64,000 bases of DNA. Origin: DATAOG01 sp963753685 (GTDB lineage Bacteria; Pseudomonadota; Alphaproteobacteria; Geminicoccales; Geminicoccaceae). The stretch covers positions 186,001-250,000 of the forward strand of contig CAVWDE010000002.1 of assembly GCA_963753685.1 (NCBI GenBank), given 5' to 3'. Of this stretch, positions 26,817 through 35,668 are shown piece after piece. Position 1 is the first letter of the stretch, and each line of letters opens with the position of its first letter. The notes below the pieces were generated by a model. The model did not search any database and had not been told where the DNA came from. It was given only the letters and a program-made list of their open reading frames with translations. The translations under genes and the position numbers were made by a program.

Positions 26817-28355
26817 ATGAAAGTCGTGCTGTTCTGCGGCGGTGAGGGCATGCGCATGCGCGAGCTCTCGACCACGGTGCCCAAACCCATGGTGCCGCTC
26901 GGCTACCGGCCGGTGCTGTGGCACCTGATGCGCTACTATGCGCACTACGGCCACCGCGACTTCATCCTCTGCCTCGGCTACCAGGGCGACGTGGTCCGAC
27001 GCTATTTCATGGACTACAAGGAATGGCTGTCCAACGACTTCGTCTATTCGGAGGGGGGCGCGCGCATCGAGCTGCTCAAGCGCGATATCGATGGCTGGCG
27101 GATCACCTTCGCCGAGACCGGCCGCCGCAGCAACGTCGGCGAGCGTCTGATCGCCGTGCGCCGGCACCTGGAAGGTGAGGAGCTGTTCCTTGCCAACTAC
27201 GCCGATGTGCTGACCGACCTGCCGTTGCCCGATCTGATCGAGCACGCGGTCCGCCGCCGCAAGATCGCAACCTTCCTGGCGGTGCGCCCCAGCCAGACGT
27301 TCCACGTCGTCTCGATCGGCAAGGACCATCGTGTCCAGGACATTCAGCTGGCGCGCGCGGCGGGCTTCTGGATCAACGGCGGCTTCTTCGTCCTGCGCCA
27401 GTCGATCTTCGATGTCATGCAGTCGGGCGAGGATCTGGTCAACGAGCCCTTCCAGCGCCTGATCGCCCGGCGCGAGCTGACGGCCTACCGCTACGATGGC
27501 TACTGGGTCGGCATGGACACGTTCAAGGAGCGCCAGCAGCTCGAGGATCTGTTCACCCAGGGGCGGGCGCCGTGGGCGGTCTGGGACCGTGACGGCGCGA
27601 GCCCGGCGACGGGCGCGCCGACCGACCGCCCCGTGAGCGCCGGCGATGACGAGACCACCGTCGCCCAGCTGGTGTTGGGAAGCGAGTTCGGGATGATCGG
27701 CTGGCACTGGGGCAAGCCGGCTCACCGCCCGCTGCGCGTGCTCTACCTCGGCGCGCACTGCGACGACATCGAGATCGGCTGCGCCGGCTCGATCCTGGCC
27801 CTGATCGAGCGCTACCCGGACACCGAGATCGACTGGGTCGTGCTCAGCGCGCCGGCCGACCGGCGCCGCGAAGCCGAGCACAGCGCCGCCGCCCTCTGCA
27901 AGCCGGCGCGCCTCCGGACCGTCTTTGCCGACTTCCGTGACGGGTACTTCCCCTGGCAGGGCGAGCAGATCAAGGACACCTTCGAGAGCCTGAAGACGGA
28001 GCTCGAGCCCGATCTGATCTTCACCCACTATCGGGACGATCGGCATCAGGACCACCGGGTCGTGTCGGACCTGACGTGGAACAGCTTTCGCGATCACCTG
28101 ATCCTGGAGTACGAAGTGCCGAAGTACGACGGCGACCTCGGCACCCCGAACGTGTTCATGGCGTTGCCGGCGGTGCAGGCGGAACGCAAGGTGCGCCACG
28201 TGCTGGAGCATTTTCCCAGCCAACGGGCGCGAAGCTGGTTCGACGAGGCGACCTTGCTCGCCGTGCTGCGGTTGCGCGGGCTCGAATGCAACGCGCCCGA
28301 GCGGTTCGCCGAGGGCTTCCATGGCCGCAAGCTCATGATCAGCCACCCCGGCTGA
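26817..28355 (+). CDS. Fusion: sugar-phosphate nucleotidyltransferase + PIG-L deacetylase
   Basis: A 512-aa two-domain protein. Residues 1 to about 255 form a nucleotidyltransferase of the glucose-1-phosphate cytidylyltransferase type ('VVLFCGGEGMRMRELSTTVP' then 'KPMVPLGYRPVLWHLMRYYA', 'DYKEWLSNDFVYSEGG', 'NEPFQRLIARRELTAYRYDG'). After a linker of about 45 residues, the rest is a PIG-L/LmbE zinc deacetylase ('LYLGAHCDDIEIGCAGSI' with the AHxDD metal motif, and 'HYRDDRHQDHRVV'). The first part would make a CDP- or other NDP-sugar; the second would remove an acyl group from an amino sugar. The ATG at 26817 is favoured by GGAG spacing over a GTG at 26808. No stop or frame change separates the domains. 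Confidence 0.88.
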   Translation: MKVVLFCGGEGMRMRELSTTVPKPMVPLGYRPVLWHLMRYYAHYGHRDFILCLGYQGDVVRRYFMDYKEWLSNDFVYSEGGARIELLKRDIDGWRITFAETGRRSNVGERLIAVRRHLEGEELFLANYADVLTDLPLPDLIEHAVRRRKIATFLAVRPSQTFHVVSIGKDHRVQDIQLARAAGFWINGGFFVLRQSIFDVMQSGEDLVNEPFQRLIARRELTAYRYDGYWVGMDTFKERQQLEDLFTQGRAPWAVWDRDGASPATGAPTDRPVSAGDDETTVAQLVLGSEFGMIGWHWGKPAHRPLRVLYLGAHCDDIEIGCAGSILALIERYPDTEIDWVVLSAPADRRREAEHSAAALCKPARLRTVFADFRDGYFPWQGEQIKDTFESLKTELEPDLIFTHYRDDRHQDHRVVSDLTWNSFRDHLILEYEVPKYDGDLGTPNVFMALPAVQAERKVRHVLEHFPSQRARSWFDEATLLAVLRLRGLECNAPERFAEGFHGRKLMISHPG

Positions 28356-28362
28356 GGTGGCG

Positions 28363-29595
28363 ATGGCACCCGATCACGGATGTTGCAGGGCCTGCGGCCG
28401 GCGCGGGCTGGCGCCGGTTCTCGACTTCGGCGAGGTGCCGCTCGCCGAAATCCTGCTGAGCCGCGACCAGCTCGGCGCGCCCGAGCCCCGCTACCCCTTG
28501 ATCCTCGCCTTCTGCGACGGCTGCGCCCTCCTCCAGCTGCGGGACACGGTGCCGCCGGAGGTGCTGTACGGCGCCGACTATCCGTATTTCTCATCGGTGC
28601 TGGGGGCTCTGGTCGCGCATTATGGCCAAAGCGCGCGGTCGCTGATCGAGACCTGCGCGCTGACGCCGGACTCGCTGGTCATCGAGGCCGGCAGCAACGA
28701 CGGCTACATGCTCAAGGTGTTCGTCGAGGCCGGCATCCCCGCGCTCGGCATCGATCCGGCGCCCGGGCCGGTCGCGCGCGCGCAAGCGGGCGGCGTTGCG
28801 ACGATCGGTGCCTTCTTCACCGCCGAGCTCGCGCGCCAGCTCGCCGCGGAGGGCAGGCGCGCGGACCTCCTGCTCGCCAACAACCTGATCAACCTGATCC
28901 CGGATCCGAACGACTTCGCGGCGGCGATCCGCGTGCTCCTCAAGCCCGCCGGCCGCGCGGTCATCGAGATGCCCTACGCCGTCGAGATGATCGAGCGCTG
29001 CGAATACGACACCATCTTCCACCAGAACCTGTCGTACTTCTCGCTGACGTCTCTGGACCGGCTGTTCCGCCGCCACGACCTGTTCATCGACGACGTCCTG
29101 CGCCTGCCGACCTTCGGCGGCTCGCTGCGTCTGGTCTTGAGCGAGCGCCAGCGGGCGAGCGCCGGCCGGGACGAGCTGCTGCGCGAAGAGACCGCCAAGG
29201 GTGCCGGCGCCTATGCCTTCTATGCCAGCTTCGCGGAGCGGGCGGCGGCGAGCCGGCAGGCGCTGGCCGACCTGCTCTCGCACCTGCGCGGCCGGGGCCA
29301 GCGGATCGCCGCCTACGGTGCCGCCGGCGGCATGGCGACCACGCTCCTGAGCTTCGCCGGCATCGATCGCCAGCTGATCGACTTCGCGGTCGACGTCAAT
29401 CCGCACAAGCACGGCAAGGTCTGCGCCGGCAGTCATCTCGAGATCCGGCCGGTCGCGAGCCTGCTGGAGGAGATGCCGGACTACGTCCTGCTGCTCGCCT
29501 GGAACTACGAGCAGGAGGTGCTGCGCCAGCAGGCGGAGTACCGGGCGCGGGGCGGCCAGTTCATCGTCCCGGTGCCGCAGCCACGGATCGTCTGA
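28363..29595 (+). CDS. Second class I SAM methyltransferase with zinc motif
   Basis: A 410-aa paralogue of the methyltransferase at 25475, with the same three parts: zinc region 'CCRACGRRGLAPVLDFGEVP' and 'LAFCDGCALLQLRD', SAM site 'VIEAGSNDGYMLKVF', and C-terminal 'IAAYGAAGGMATTLLSFAGI' and 'YVLLLAWNYEQEVLRQQ'. The N-terminal region and the 'YDTIFHQNLSYFSL' stretch correspond to 'FDTIYHEHFSYFSF' in the first copy. The differences suggest a second position or substrate and not a recent duplicate. A GAGGTGG site precedes the ATG at 28363, 7 bp after the preceding stop; it is the last gene of the cluster. Confidence 0.87.
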   Translation: MAPDHGCCRACGRRGLAPVLDFGEVPLAEILLSRDQLGAPEPRYPLILAFCDGCALLQLRDTVPPEVLYGADYPYFSSVLGALVAHYGQSARSLIETCALTPDSLVIEAGSNDGYMLKVFVEAGIPALGIDPAPGPVARAQAGGVATIGAFFTAELARQLAAEGRRADLLLANNLINLIPDPNDFAAAIRVLLKPAGRAVIEMPYAVEMIERCEYDTIFHQNLSYFSLTSLDRLFRRHDLFIDDVLRLPTFGGSLRLVLSERQRASAGRDELLREETAKGAGAYAFYASFAERAAASRQALADLLSHLRGRGQRIAAYGAAGGMATTLLSFAGIDRQLIDFAVDVNPHKHGKVCAGSHLEIRPVASLLEEMPDYVLLLAWNYEQEVLRQQAEYRARGGQFIVPVPQPRIV

Positions 29596-29629
29596 GGTAG
29601 CAACTTGAACGGCGGCGAGATCTGACCGG

Positions 29630-29646
29630 CCGGCGCTCGGCGCCGG
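29630..29646 (+). terminator. GC-rich hairpin after the glycan cluster
   Basis: CCGGCGC-TCG-GCGCCGG is a perfect 7-bp stem with a 3-nt loop, 35 bp after the last gene of the glycan cluster. There is no U-tract, so it may be a weak terminator or an mRNA end-stabiliser. Confidence 0.35.
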
Positions 29647-29732
29647 TGCATGGCCTCGCCGCGGCCATCGCGGATTGACGCACCCCGCCATTCGTTCGAG
29701 GATCGGGCCAAGGCGGGGCCGTCGACCTCGCC

Positions 29733-31298
29733 GTGAGCGCGAGGGTGCACGTGGCGAATCTCGGGGCAGCAACGGCCGGGGCGGAGGCTGGACAGGCGCC
29801 GCTCGTGGCCCTGCGCGGCATCGCGAAGAGTTTCGCGGGCGTGGCGGTGCTGAAGGGCGTGGGCCTCATCGTCCGCCCGGGCGAGGTCGTGATGCTGGTC
29901 GGCGAGAACGGCGCCGGCAAGTCGACGCTCAAGAACATCCTCTGCGGGGTGATCGCGCCCGATGCGGGCACCATCGAGTTCTTCGGCCGGACCTACCCGG
30001 CCCTCTCGACGGCGCTGGCCGACCGCCTGGGAATCGGGACCATCCATCAGGAGCTGAGCCTGTTCGGCAACCTGTCGGTCGCCGAGAACATCCACCTGCC
30101 GCATCTGCCGCGGCGGGCGGGACTGGTCGACCGCAAGGCGATGCGGGCGACCGCGGCAACGCTGCTCCAAGATCTCCTAGGCAGTGCGATCGACCCGATG
30201 GCCGAGGTCGATGCGCTCTCGCTCGGCGAGCGCCAGCTGGTCGAGATCGCGAAGTCGATCCACCGCTCGTCCTCGCTGCTGATCCTGGACGAGCCGACCA
30301 CCTGTCTCAGCCTGCCGGAGCGCCAGCGCCTGTTCGAGGTCGTGCGCCGGCTGCGGACCCGTGGCTTCGGCATCCTCTACATCACCCATTTCATGGAGGA
30401 GGTGTACGAGCTCGCGGATCGGATCGTGGTCCTGCGGGATGGCGCCGTGGTCGGCGACGGCACGCCCGCCGAGATCCCGCTCGCGCGCCTCGCCCGGCTG
30501 ATGGTCGGGCACGACCTCGGTGAGCCGGTGACCAGCCTGCCGGCGGGCCTCAAGGATGCGCCCGTGGTCCTCGAGGCGAGCGGCCTCGCCGATGGCAGCC
30601 TGGTGCAGGATGTCGGCTTCACCCTGCGGGCGGGCGAGATCCTGGGACTGGCGGGCCTGGTCGGCGCCGGGCGCAGCGAGACCGCCGAGCTGCTGCTGGG
30701 ACTGCGCCGCGGCCAGGGCGAGGTGATCCTGGCGGGCCGGCCGTTCACGAGGCGAAGCCCGCGCGCGGCCCGCGCCCGCGGGCTGGTCCTGGTGTCCGAG
30801 GACCGGCGCCGCGACCAGGCCTACCTCGCGCGCCCGCTGCGCGAGAACCTGACGGCGCCCTGCCTCGCCGAGCTGCAGACGGGGCACCTGCGCCTCCTGG
30901 CTCCGGGCCGCGAGAGGGACCTCGCCGCGGGCATCGCGACGGCGTTCGGCGTCGACCATCCGGGCCTCGAGGCTCCGATGGTCACGCTCTCGGGCGGCAA
31001 CCAGCAGAAGGCGATCCTCGGCCGCTGGTTCGAGGGCAATCCTGCGGTCTGCATCCTCGACGAGCCGACCAAAGGGGTCGACATCGGCGCCCGCGAGGCG
31101 GTCCACCGGATGATCCTGGAGCGGGCGGCGGCCGGCGTCGCCTTTCTGCTGATCAGCTCGGATCTGGCCGAGCTGCGGGCGCTGGCGCACCGCGTGCTGG
31201 TCCTGCACAAGGGCCGGCTGGTCGCCGACCTCGATCGCGCCGAGGCCGATCTGCATCACATCATGGCGCTGGCTTCGACCGGGCGGGCCGCCGCATGA
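29733..31298 (+). CDS. Sugar ABC transporter, double ATPase subunit (GTG start)
   Basis: A 521-aa ATPase with two nucleotide-binding domains, as in RbsA/MglA/XylG. The first has Walker A 'GENGAGKST', signature 'LSLGERQLVEIAKSIHR' and Walker B 'LLILDEPTTCLS'. The second has the degenerate Walker A 'GLVGAGRSE', signature 'LSGGNQQKAILGRWF' and Walker B 'VCILDEPTKGVD'. It powers import of a monosaccharide or polyol. It is first of a set ATPase-permease-binding protein-permease, the next gene starting inside its stop (ATGA). The neighbouring LacI gene and Moc-like oxygenase suggest a modified inositol as substrate, by context only. Confidence 0.93.
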   Translation: MSARVHVANLGAATAGAEAGQAPLVALRGIAKSFAGVAVLKGVGLIVRPGEVVMLVGENGAGKSTLKNILCGVIAPDAGTIEFFGRTYPALSTALADRLGIGTIHQELSLFGNLSVAENIHLPHLPRRAGLVDRKAMRATAATLLQDLLGSAIDPMAEVDALSLGERQLVEIAKSIHRSSSLLILDEPTTCLSLPERQRLFEVVRRLRTRGFGILYITHFMEEVYELADRIVVLRDGAVVGDGTPAEIPLARLARLMVGHDLGEPVTSLPAGLKDAPVVLEASGLADGSLVQDVGFTLRAGEILGLAGLVGAGRSETAELLLGLRRGQGEVILAGRPFTRRSPRAARARGLVLVSEDRRRDQAYLARPLRENLTAPCLAELQTGHLRLLAPGRERDLAAGIATAFGVDHPGLEAPMVTLSGGNQQKAILGRWFEGNPAVCILDEPTKGVDIGAREAVHRMILERAAAGVAFLLISSDLAELRALAHRVLVLHKGRLVADLDRAEADLHHIMALASTGRAAA

Positions 31299-32281
31299 GG
31301 CCCACCCTGTCGCGCGCGGCCGCCCAGGAAGTGTCGCTGCTGCTGGTGATCGTGCTCGTCTGCATCGGTTTTTCCCTGCTCTCCGGACGCTTTGCCGACC
31401 TCGACAACCTCAAGAACGTCCTGCTCCAGGCCTCGGCCACCGTGATCGCCGCCGTGGGCATGACCTTCGTGATCGCGACCCGCGGGATCGATCTTTCGAT
31501 CGGCTCGGTCGCCAACCTCTCCTTGTGCTTTGCCGCCTTCCTTGCCGGCACGCGCATCGAGGCCCAGCTCACGACCCTGGTGGGCCCTCTCGCCTACCCG
31601 CTGGCCCTGCTGACCGGGACCGCGCTCGGGGCGTTCAACGCGCTGCTGATCGGGCGCGTCGGGCTCAGCCCGCTGATCGCGACGCTCGGCACGCTGACGC
31701 TCTACCGGGGTCTGGCACTGCACCTCACCGGCGCCGCGCTGACCGCGGTCAGCGGCCCGATCCTCTGGTTCGCGCGCGCCCAGATCGCGGGCATCGGCCT
31801 GCCGGTGCTGGCCGCCGCCCTGGTGGCGCTCGGCGGCGCCGTGGCGCTCGCCCGGACGGTTCCGGGGCGCCAGCTCCTGGCGCTCGGCGGCTCGCCGCGC
31901 TCCGCGGTCGAGACCGGTATCCCCATCCAGCGGCTCCTGCTGCTGGTCTACGGCTTCGCCGGCTTCTGCGGCGCGGCCGCCGGCCTGATCGTGGTCGGCC
32001 GGGTCGGCGTGATCAATTCGGATCTGGGCTTCGGCTTCGAGTTCACGGTGATCACCGCGGTGGTCCTGGGCGGCACCAGCCTGTTCGGCGGCCGGGCGGC
32101 GATTGCCGGCAGCGTGATGGGTGCGCTCCTGCTCACGATCATCGACAACGGCCTCAATCTGATCGGCGCCAACCCCTATGACTACGACGTCGTGCGCGGC
32201 CTGATCCTGGTCGGTGCCGTGTCCCTGGACGCGGCGGTGCGCAGCTGGCATGAGCGCGCCGGCGCGACGCTGCCGACGTGA
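31295..32281 (+). CDS. Sugar ABC transporter permease (RbsC-like)
   Basis: A 328-aa membrane permease of the ribose/xylose/inositol class. It has about nine helices and the family segments 'AAVGMTFVIATRGIDLSIGS', 'ALGAFNALLIGRVGLSPLIA', 'TLGTLTLYRGLAL' and 'VITAVVLGGTSLFGGRAAIA'. Its start overlaps the ATPase stop by 4 bp. It pairs with the second permease at 33410 to form a heterodimeric channel. Confidence 0.92.
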   Translation: MRPTLSRAAAQEVSLLLVIVLVCIGFSLLSGRFADLDNLKNVLLQASATVIAAVGMTFVIATRGIDLSIGSVANLSLCFAAFLAGTRIEAQLTTLVGPLAYPLALLTGTALGAFNALLIGRVGLSPLIATLGTLTLYRGLALHLTGAALTAVSGPILWFARAQIAGIGLPVLAAALVALGGAVALARTVPGRQLLALGGSPRSAVETGIPIQRLLLLVYGFAGFCGAAAGLIVVGRVGVINSDLGFGFEFTVITAVVLGGTSLFGGRAAIAGSVMGALLLTIIDNGLNLIGANPYDYDVVRGLILVGAVSLDAAVRSWHERAGATLPT

Positions 32282-32388
32282 GGGAACGGGGACCCGGCGC
32301 TCCGGCCCGGTAGTGCGACGAGCGACGTGATCGGTAACCAGCGGCGACCCCGAGAGGGCGCCCGCCACAACAGGGAGGCAAAGAAGAC

Positions 32389-33348
32389 ATGTCGAGAGCT
32401 GTCATGGGAGCCGCGATCGCGGGCACGCTGCTGCTGCTCGGGGCCACGGCCGGATCGGCCAAGGACATCACGATCGGCGTCTCCTTCGACAAGATCGAGC
32501 CGTTCCGCGTCGCCCAGCAGAAGGCGATCGAGGATGCGATCGCCGCGGCCGGCGTGAAGGAGAAGTTCGCCAACGCCGACAAGGACGCGCAGCGCCAGGC
32601 CTCGCAGGTCGACAGCTTCGTCTCGGAGGGCGTGAGTGCCATCGTCGCGATCCCCTGGGACATCGAGGCCGCGGTCGACCTCGCCCAGTCGTCGATCGCA
32701 GCCGGCGTGCCGTTCGTCTCGATGGACCAGGCCCCGGCCGACCTGAAATCGGTCACCTATCACGTCGGCGGCGACCCGTGCGCCGACGGCAAGGTGGCCG
32801 GCGAGTTCTTCGTCAAGGCCGCGGCCGGCAAGCCGTTCAAGCTGCTCGAGCTGCAGGGCGGCCTCGCCAACGACAACGGCATCCGGCGCTCCAAGTGCCT
32901 GGACGACGCGGTCGCGGCCGCCCCCAACATCCAGATCGTGGCCCAGGTGCCGACCGACTGGAACCCGCAGAAGGCGCTCGAAGGCACCGAGAACGCGCTC
33001 CAGGCGCACCCGGACCTCGCCGGCATCTACGCGCCCTGGAACGACGCGCTGCAGGGCATCTTCTCGGTCCTCAAGCAGAAGAACCTGCTGGTGCCGGTCG
33101 GCGACCCCAAGCACATCACGATCGTCAGCATCGACGGCACCCCGCTCGGCTGCAAGGCGGTCAAGGACAAGCTGATCGATCTCGAGATCGCGACGCCTTT
33201 GCCGGAGATGGCCAGGCGCGCGGTCAACGCCGCGATCAAGGCCGCGAACGGCGAGGAGATCTCGCCGCAGGCGGAGTTCCTGCCCGGCATCCCCTACGGC
33301 CCCGACAACGTGGCCGAGATGGCCCCGAAGATCTGGGGCTGCGCCTGA
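32389..33348 (+). CDS. Periplasmic sugar-binding protein
   Basis: A 319-aa type-1 periplasmic binding protein. A signal peptide covers about residues 1-24 ('AVMGAAIAGTLLLLGATAGS' then AKD). The mature part 'ITIGVSFDKIEPFRVAQQKA', 'DAQRQASQVDSFVSEGVSAI', 'FKLLELQGGLANDNGIRRSK' and 'GIYAPWNDALQGIFSVLKQK' follows the ribose/galactose-binding fold. It delivers the substrate to the ABC transporter of the flanking genes. A strong hairpin follows it, which in such operons usually raises the binding-protein level over the membrane parts. Confidence 0.92.
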   Translation: MSRAVMGAAIAGTLLLLGATAGSAKDITIGVSFDKIEPFRVAQQKAIEDAIAAAGVKEKFANADKDAQRQASQVDSFVSEGVSAIVAIPWDIEAAVDLAQSSIAAGVPFVSMDQAPADLKSVTYHVGGDPCADGKVAGEFFVKAAAGKPFKLLELQGGLANDNGIRRSKCLDDAVAAAPNIQIVAQVPTDWNPQKALEGTENALQAHPDLAGIYAPWNDALQGIFSVLKQKNLLVPVGDPKHITIVSIDGTPLGCKAVKDKLIDLEIATPLPEMARRAVNAAIKAANGEEISPQAEFLPGIPYGPDNVAEMAPKIWGCA

Positions 33349-33356
33349 GCAAGCGC

Positions 33357-33385
33357 GGCGCCCCTGCCGGCGTGGCAGGGGCGCC
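33357..33385 (+). terminator. Hairpin between binding-protein and permease genes
   Basis: GGCGCCCCTGCC (33357-33368) and GGCAGGGGCGCC (33374-33385) form a perfect 12-bp stem around a 5-nt loop, 8 bp after the binding-protein stop and 25 bp before the permease start. With no U-tract it is more likely an mRNA-stabilising or partial-termination structure than a full terminator. Confidence 0.65.
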
Positions 33386-33409
33386 GGCCCGCGAAGGACC
33401 CGGACCCTG

Positions 33410-34441
33410 ATGACATCGATGCTCGAAAGTGATGCCGGCAGCGGCGCCCAGGCGCGGCTGAGCGAGCGGCCGGCCGCGATCCGGCGTCCGCCGCCCGCCT
33501 GGCGCCGGCTGCTGCAGGACGCGCCGATGCTGCCGGTGCTGGTGGTGGCAACCGTCGTCTTCTGCTTCACCGTCGACGGCTTCACCTCGGCCGCCAATCT
33601 CAGCAACATGGCGCGCTTCTTTGCGCCCCTGTTCGTGGCCGCGGTCGGCGCGATGCTGGTCTTCCTGCTCGGCGAGATCGACCTCAGCATCGGCTCCACG
33701 CTCAGCCTCGCCTCGGTCGCCGGGGCGTGGGTGATGCGCGAGGCCGATTCGGTGGCGCTCGGGGCCGCTGCCGGCGTCGCCGCCGGCATGGCGATCGGCG
33801 CCATCAACGGCATGGCGGTGGCCTGGCTGCGCTTCCCGGCCTTCCTGCACACGCTTGGGATGCTGATCACGGTCAGGGCGGTGGCGCTGCTGCTGACCGG
33901 CGGCCATTCGGTCGGGCGCCTGCCGCGGGCGGCGGTGGCGATCGGCCGCGGCGACCTCCTGGGCGTGCCCAACCTGCTGTGGCTGGCGGCGGCGGTCTAC
34001 CTGGCGGTGGCGATCCTGCTCACGCGCAGCGTGCTCGGGCGTGAGCTGTTCCTGATCGGCGCCAATCGCCGGGCGGCGGTCTTCAGCGGCCTGCGGGTGA
34101 CGCGCACGCGGTTCGCGGCCTTTTTCCTGTCCGGCAGCCTCGCCGGTTGCGCGGGTGTGGCGGTGGTGCTGCGGCTGGGCTCGGGGGGGCCGATCCTGGG
34201 CGACAATCTGTTGCTCATGGCGATCGCGGCGGTGGTGCTGGGCGGCACCAGCATCATGGGCGGCGAGGGCGGCGTGTTCCGCACGGCGACCGGGGCGGCG
34301 GTGATCGTGCTGCTCGACAAGGGCCTCAACCTGCTCGGGCTCGAGTTCTTCGACCAGGCGATCGTGATCGGCGCGGTCATCCTGATCGGCAGCGCGCTCG
34401 GCGTCCGCCTGCACCGCGGCCGCACCCAGACCATCGGCTGA
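33410..34441 (+). CDS. Sugar ABC transporter permease, second copy
   Basis: A 343-aa RbsC-like permease. After a cytoplasmic N-terminus of about 40 residues it has the helices and loops 'GAMLVFLLGEIDLSIGSTLS', 'GAINGMAVAWLRFPAFLHTL', 'ITVRAVALLLTGG' and 'AIAAVVLGGTSIMGGEGGVF'. It completes the transporter that begins at 29733. It ends 39 bp before a convergent LacI-family gene. Confidence 0.91.
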   Translation: MTSMLESDAGSGAQARLSERPAAIRRPPPAWRRLLQDAPMLPVLVVATVVFCFTVDGFTSAANLSNMARFFAPLFVAAVGAMLVFLLGEIDLSIGSTLSLASVAGAWVMREADSVALGAAAGVAAGMAIGAINGMAVAWLRFPAFLHTLGMLITVRAVALLLTGGHSVGRLPRAAVAIGRGDLLGVPNLLWLAAAVYLAVAILLTRSVLGRELFLIGANRRAAVFSGLRVTRTRFAAFFLSGSLAGCAGVAVVLRLGSGGPILGDNLLLMAIAAVVLGGTSIMGGEGGVFRTATGAAVIVLLDKGLNLLGLEFFDQAIVIGAVILIGSALGVRLHRGRTQTIG

Positions 34442-34480
34442 TCCCCGCCCCGGGCCCGGCTCACGTGCCGGCACCGACCC

Positions 34481-35545
34481 TCAGATGTTCTCCGGCCCGT
34501 AGAGCTCGAACGGCAGCGTGATCTGGCCGGCGGCGACGGTCGAGGGCTGGTGGACCGCGTCGAGGAGCGCGCGCACCGCGCGCTCGGCGAGGAGGGCGGT
34601 CGGGGTCGCGATCGCGAGGTCGACCACGCGGTCGATCAGGGCCGAGCGGATGGCCGGGGTCAGCTCGTTGCAGACCAGGATCACGTCGGCCGCCCGGCCG
34701 GCCTCGAGCAGGGCCTGAATGATGCCGTCGGTGCCGCCGCCGGCACTGTAGATGCCGGCGAGCTCGGGATGGCGCTTGAGCAGGGTGAGCGCGGCGTCGT
34801 AGGCGACCTGGGGCTGCTCGAGGTCGACCAGCGGTTCGAGCAAAGCGAAATCGGGGGCGTGCTCGCGCAGGTAGGAGCGCAGGCTGATCTCGCGGGTGTC
34901 GTGGTCGAGGTAGCGGTGGCTGCCGACGAAGATCGCGACCGCGCCCGGCCGCCGTGCCAGGCGGGTGATCGCCCAGGCGGCCGTGCGCCCGGCCTTGCGC
35001 GCATCGAGGCCGATGTAGCCCGCGCGCGAGGGCGCGCTGAGATCCGAGAGCAGGGTGAAGGTCGGGATACCCTCGCTGCGCAGCCGGTCGATCTCCTCGC
35101 TGACGCGCGGATGGTCGACCGAGACGACCGCCAGCGCCTCGACGCGGCGGCTGATCGCGCGCATGCGCAGGACGATGGTGGCGGCGTCGAGCTCGTCCAC
35201 GAACTCGATCACAGGCCGGCTCTCGGGTCCGGCGAGGTGCGTGGCCGCGGCCTCGAGATCGGCCGCGAGCTGGCGGTAGAAGGGGCTCGATTCGCGCTGC
35301 AAAAGGAACCCCATCCGGCAGGGCCTGGCCTGCTCCTGCAGGCGTGAGCGCAGCAGCGAGGTGGCATGATAGCCGAGGCTCTCGGCCGCCTCGAGCACGC
35401 GCCGCGCGGTCGCCTCGCGGACCGGATGGCGCCGGTTCAGCACCCGGTCGACGGTCGCGACGCTGACGCCTGCGGCCGCGGCCAGGTCCGCGATCGTCGG
35501 CCGGCGGCGGGCCTCGGCCGCGCCGTGCAAGAATCCATCATTCAT
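34481..35545 (-). CDS. LacI-family transcriptional regulator
   Basis: A 354-aa repressor. The helix-turn-helix is 'TIADLAAAAGVSVATVDRVL' with the hinge helix 'TARRVLEAAESLGY'. The ligand domain is of the periplasmic-binding-protein type ('RMGFLLQRESSPFYRQLAAD', 'FTLLSDLSAPSRAGYIGLDA', 'LAGIYSAGGGTDGIIQALLE'), which suggests a sugar or polyol effector. It lies between a sugar ABC transporter and the divergent mocDEF-like genes. The palindrome at 35570-35584 overlaps its own promoter and lies upstream of mocD, so it probably controls itself and the oxygenase operon. Confidence 0.93.
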   Translation of the reverse strand: MNDGFLHGAAEARRRPTIADLAAAAGVSVATVDRVLNRRHPVREATARRVLEAAESLGYHATSLLRSRLQEQARPCRMGFLLQRESSPFYRQLAADLEAAATHLAGPESRPVIEFVDELDAATIVLRMRAISRRVEALAVVSVDHPRVSEEIDRLRSEGIPTFTLLSDLSAPSRAGYIGLDARKAGRTAAWAITRLARRPGAVAIFVGSHRYLDHDTREISLRSYLREHAPDFALLEPLVDLEQPQVAYDAALTLLKRHPELAGIYSAGGGTDGIIQALLEAGRAADVILVCNELTPAIRSALIDRVVDLAIATPTALLAERAVRALLDAVHQPSTVAAGQITLPFELYGPENI

Positions 35546-35569
35546 CGCGCCACCTGGTCTGATATGTTT

Positions 35570-35584
35570 TGATAGTAACTATCA
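35570..35584. promoter_or_regulatory. LacI-family operator
   Basis: TGATAGT-A-ACTATCA is a perfect 15-bp palindrome in the divergent gap between the LacI gene and the desaturase-like mocD gene, and it covers the predicted -10 box of lacI. Size, symmetry and position fit a LacI-family operator. Confidence 0.7.
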
Positions 35585-35608
35585 TCACGATCTTGCACGA
35601 AATGTCAA
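35579..35608 (-). promoter_or_regulatory. Predicted promoter of the LacI regulator gene
   Basis: Read on the minus strand, TTGACA (35608-35603) and TGATAG (35584-35579) are 18 bp apart, with the coding start at 35545. The -10 lies inside the palindrome, which predicts negative autoregulation. Confidence 0.5.
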
Positions 35609-35668
35609 ACTGAGATAACGCTCCGATCAGGGATTGGCCAACGCCGAACCTGTCTTGGGAGCATGATC

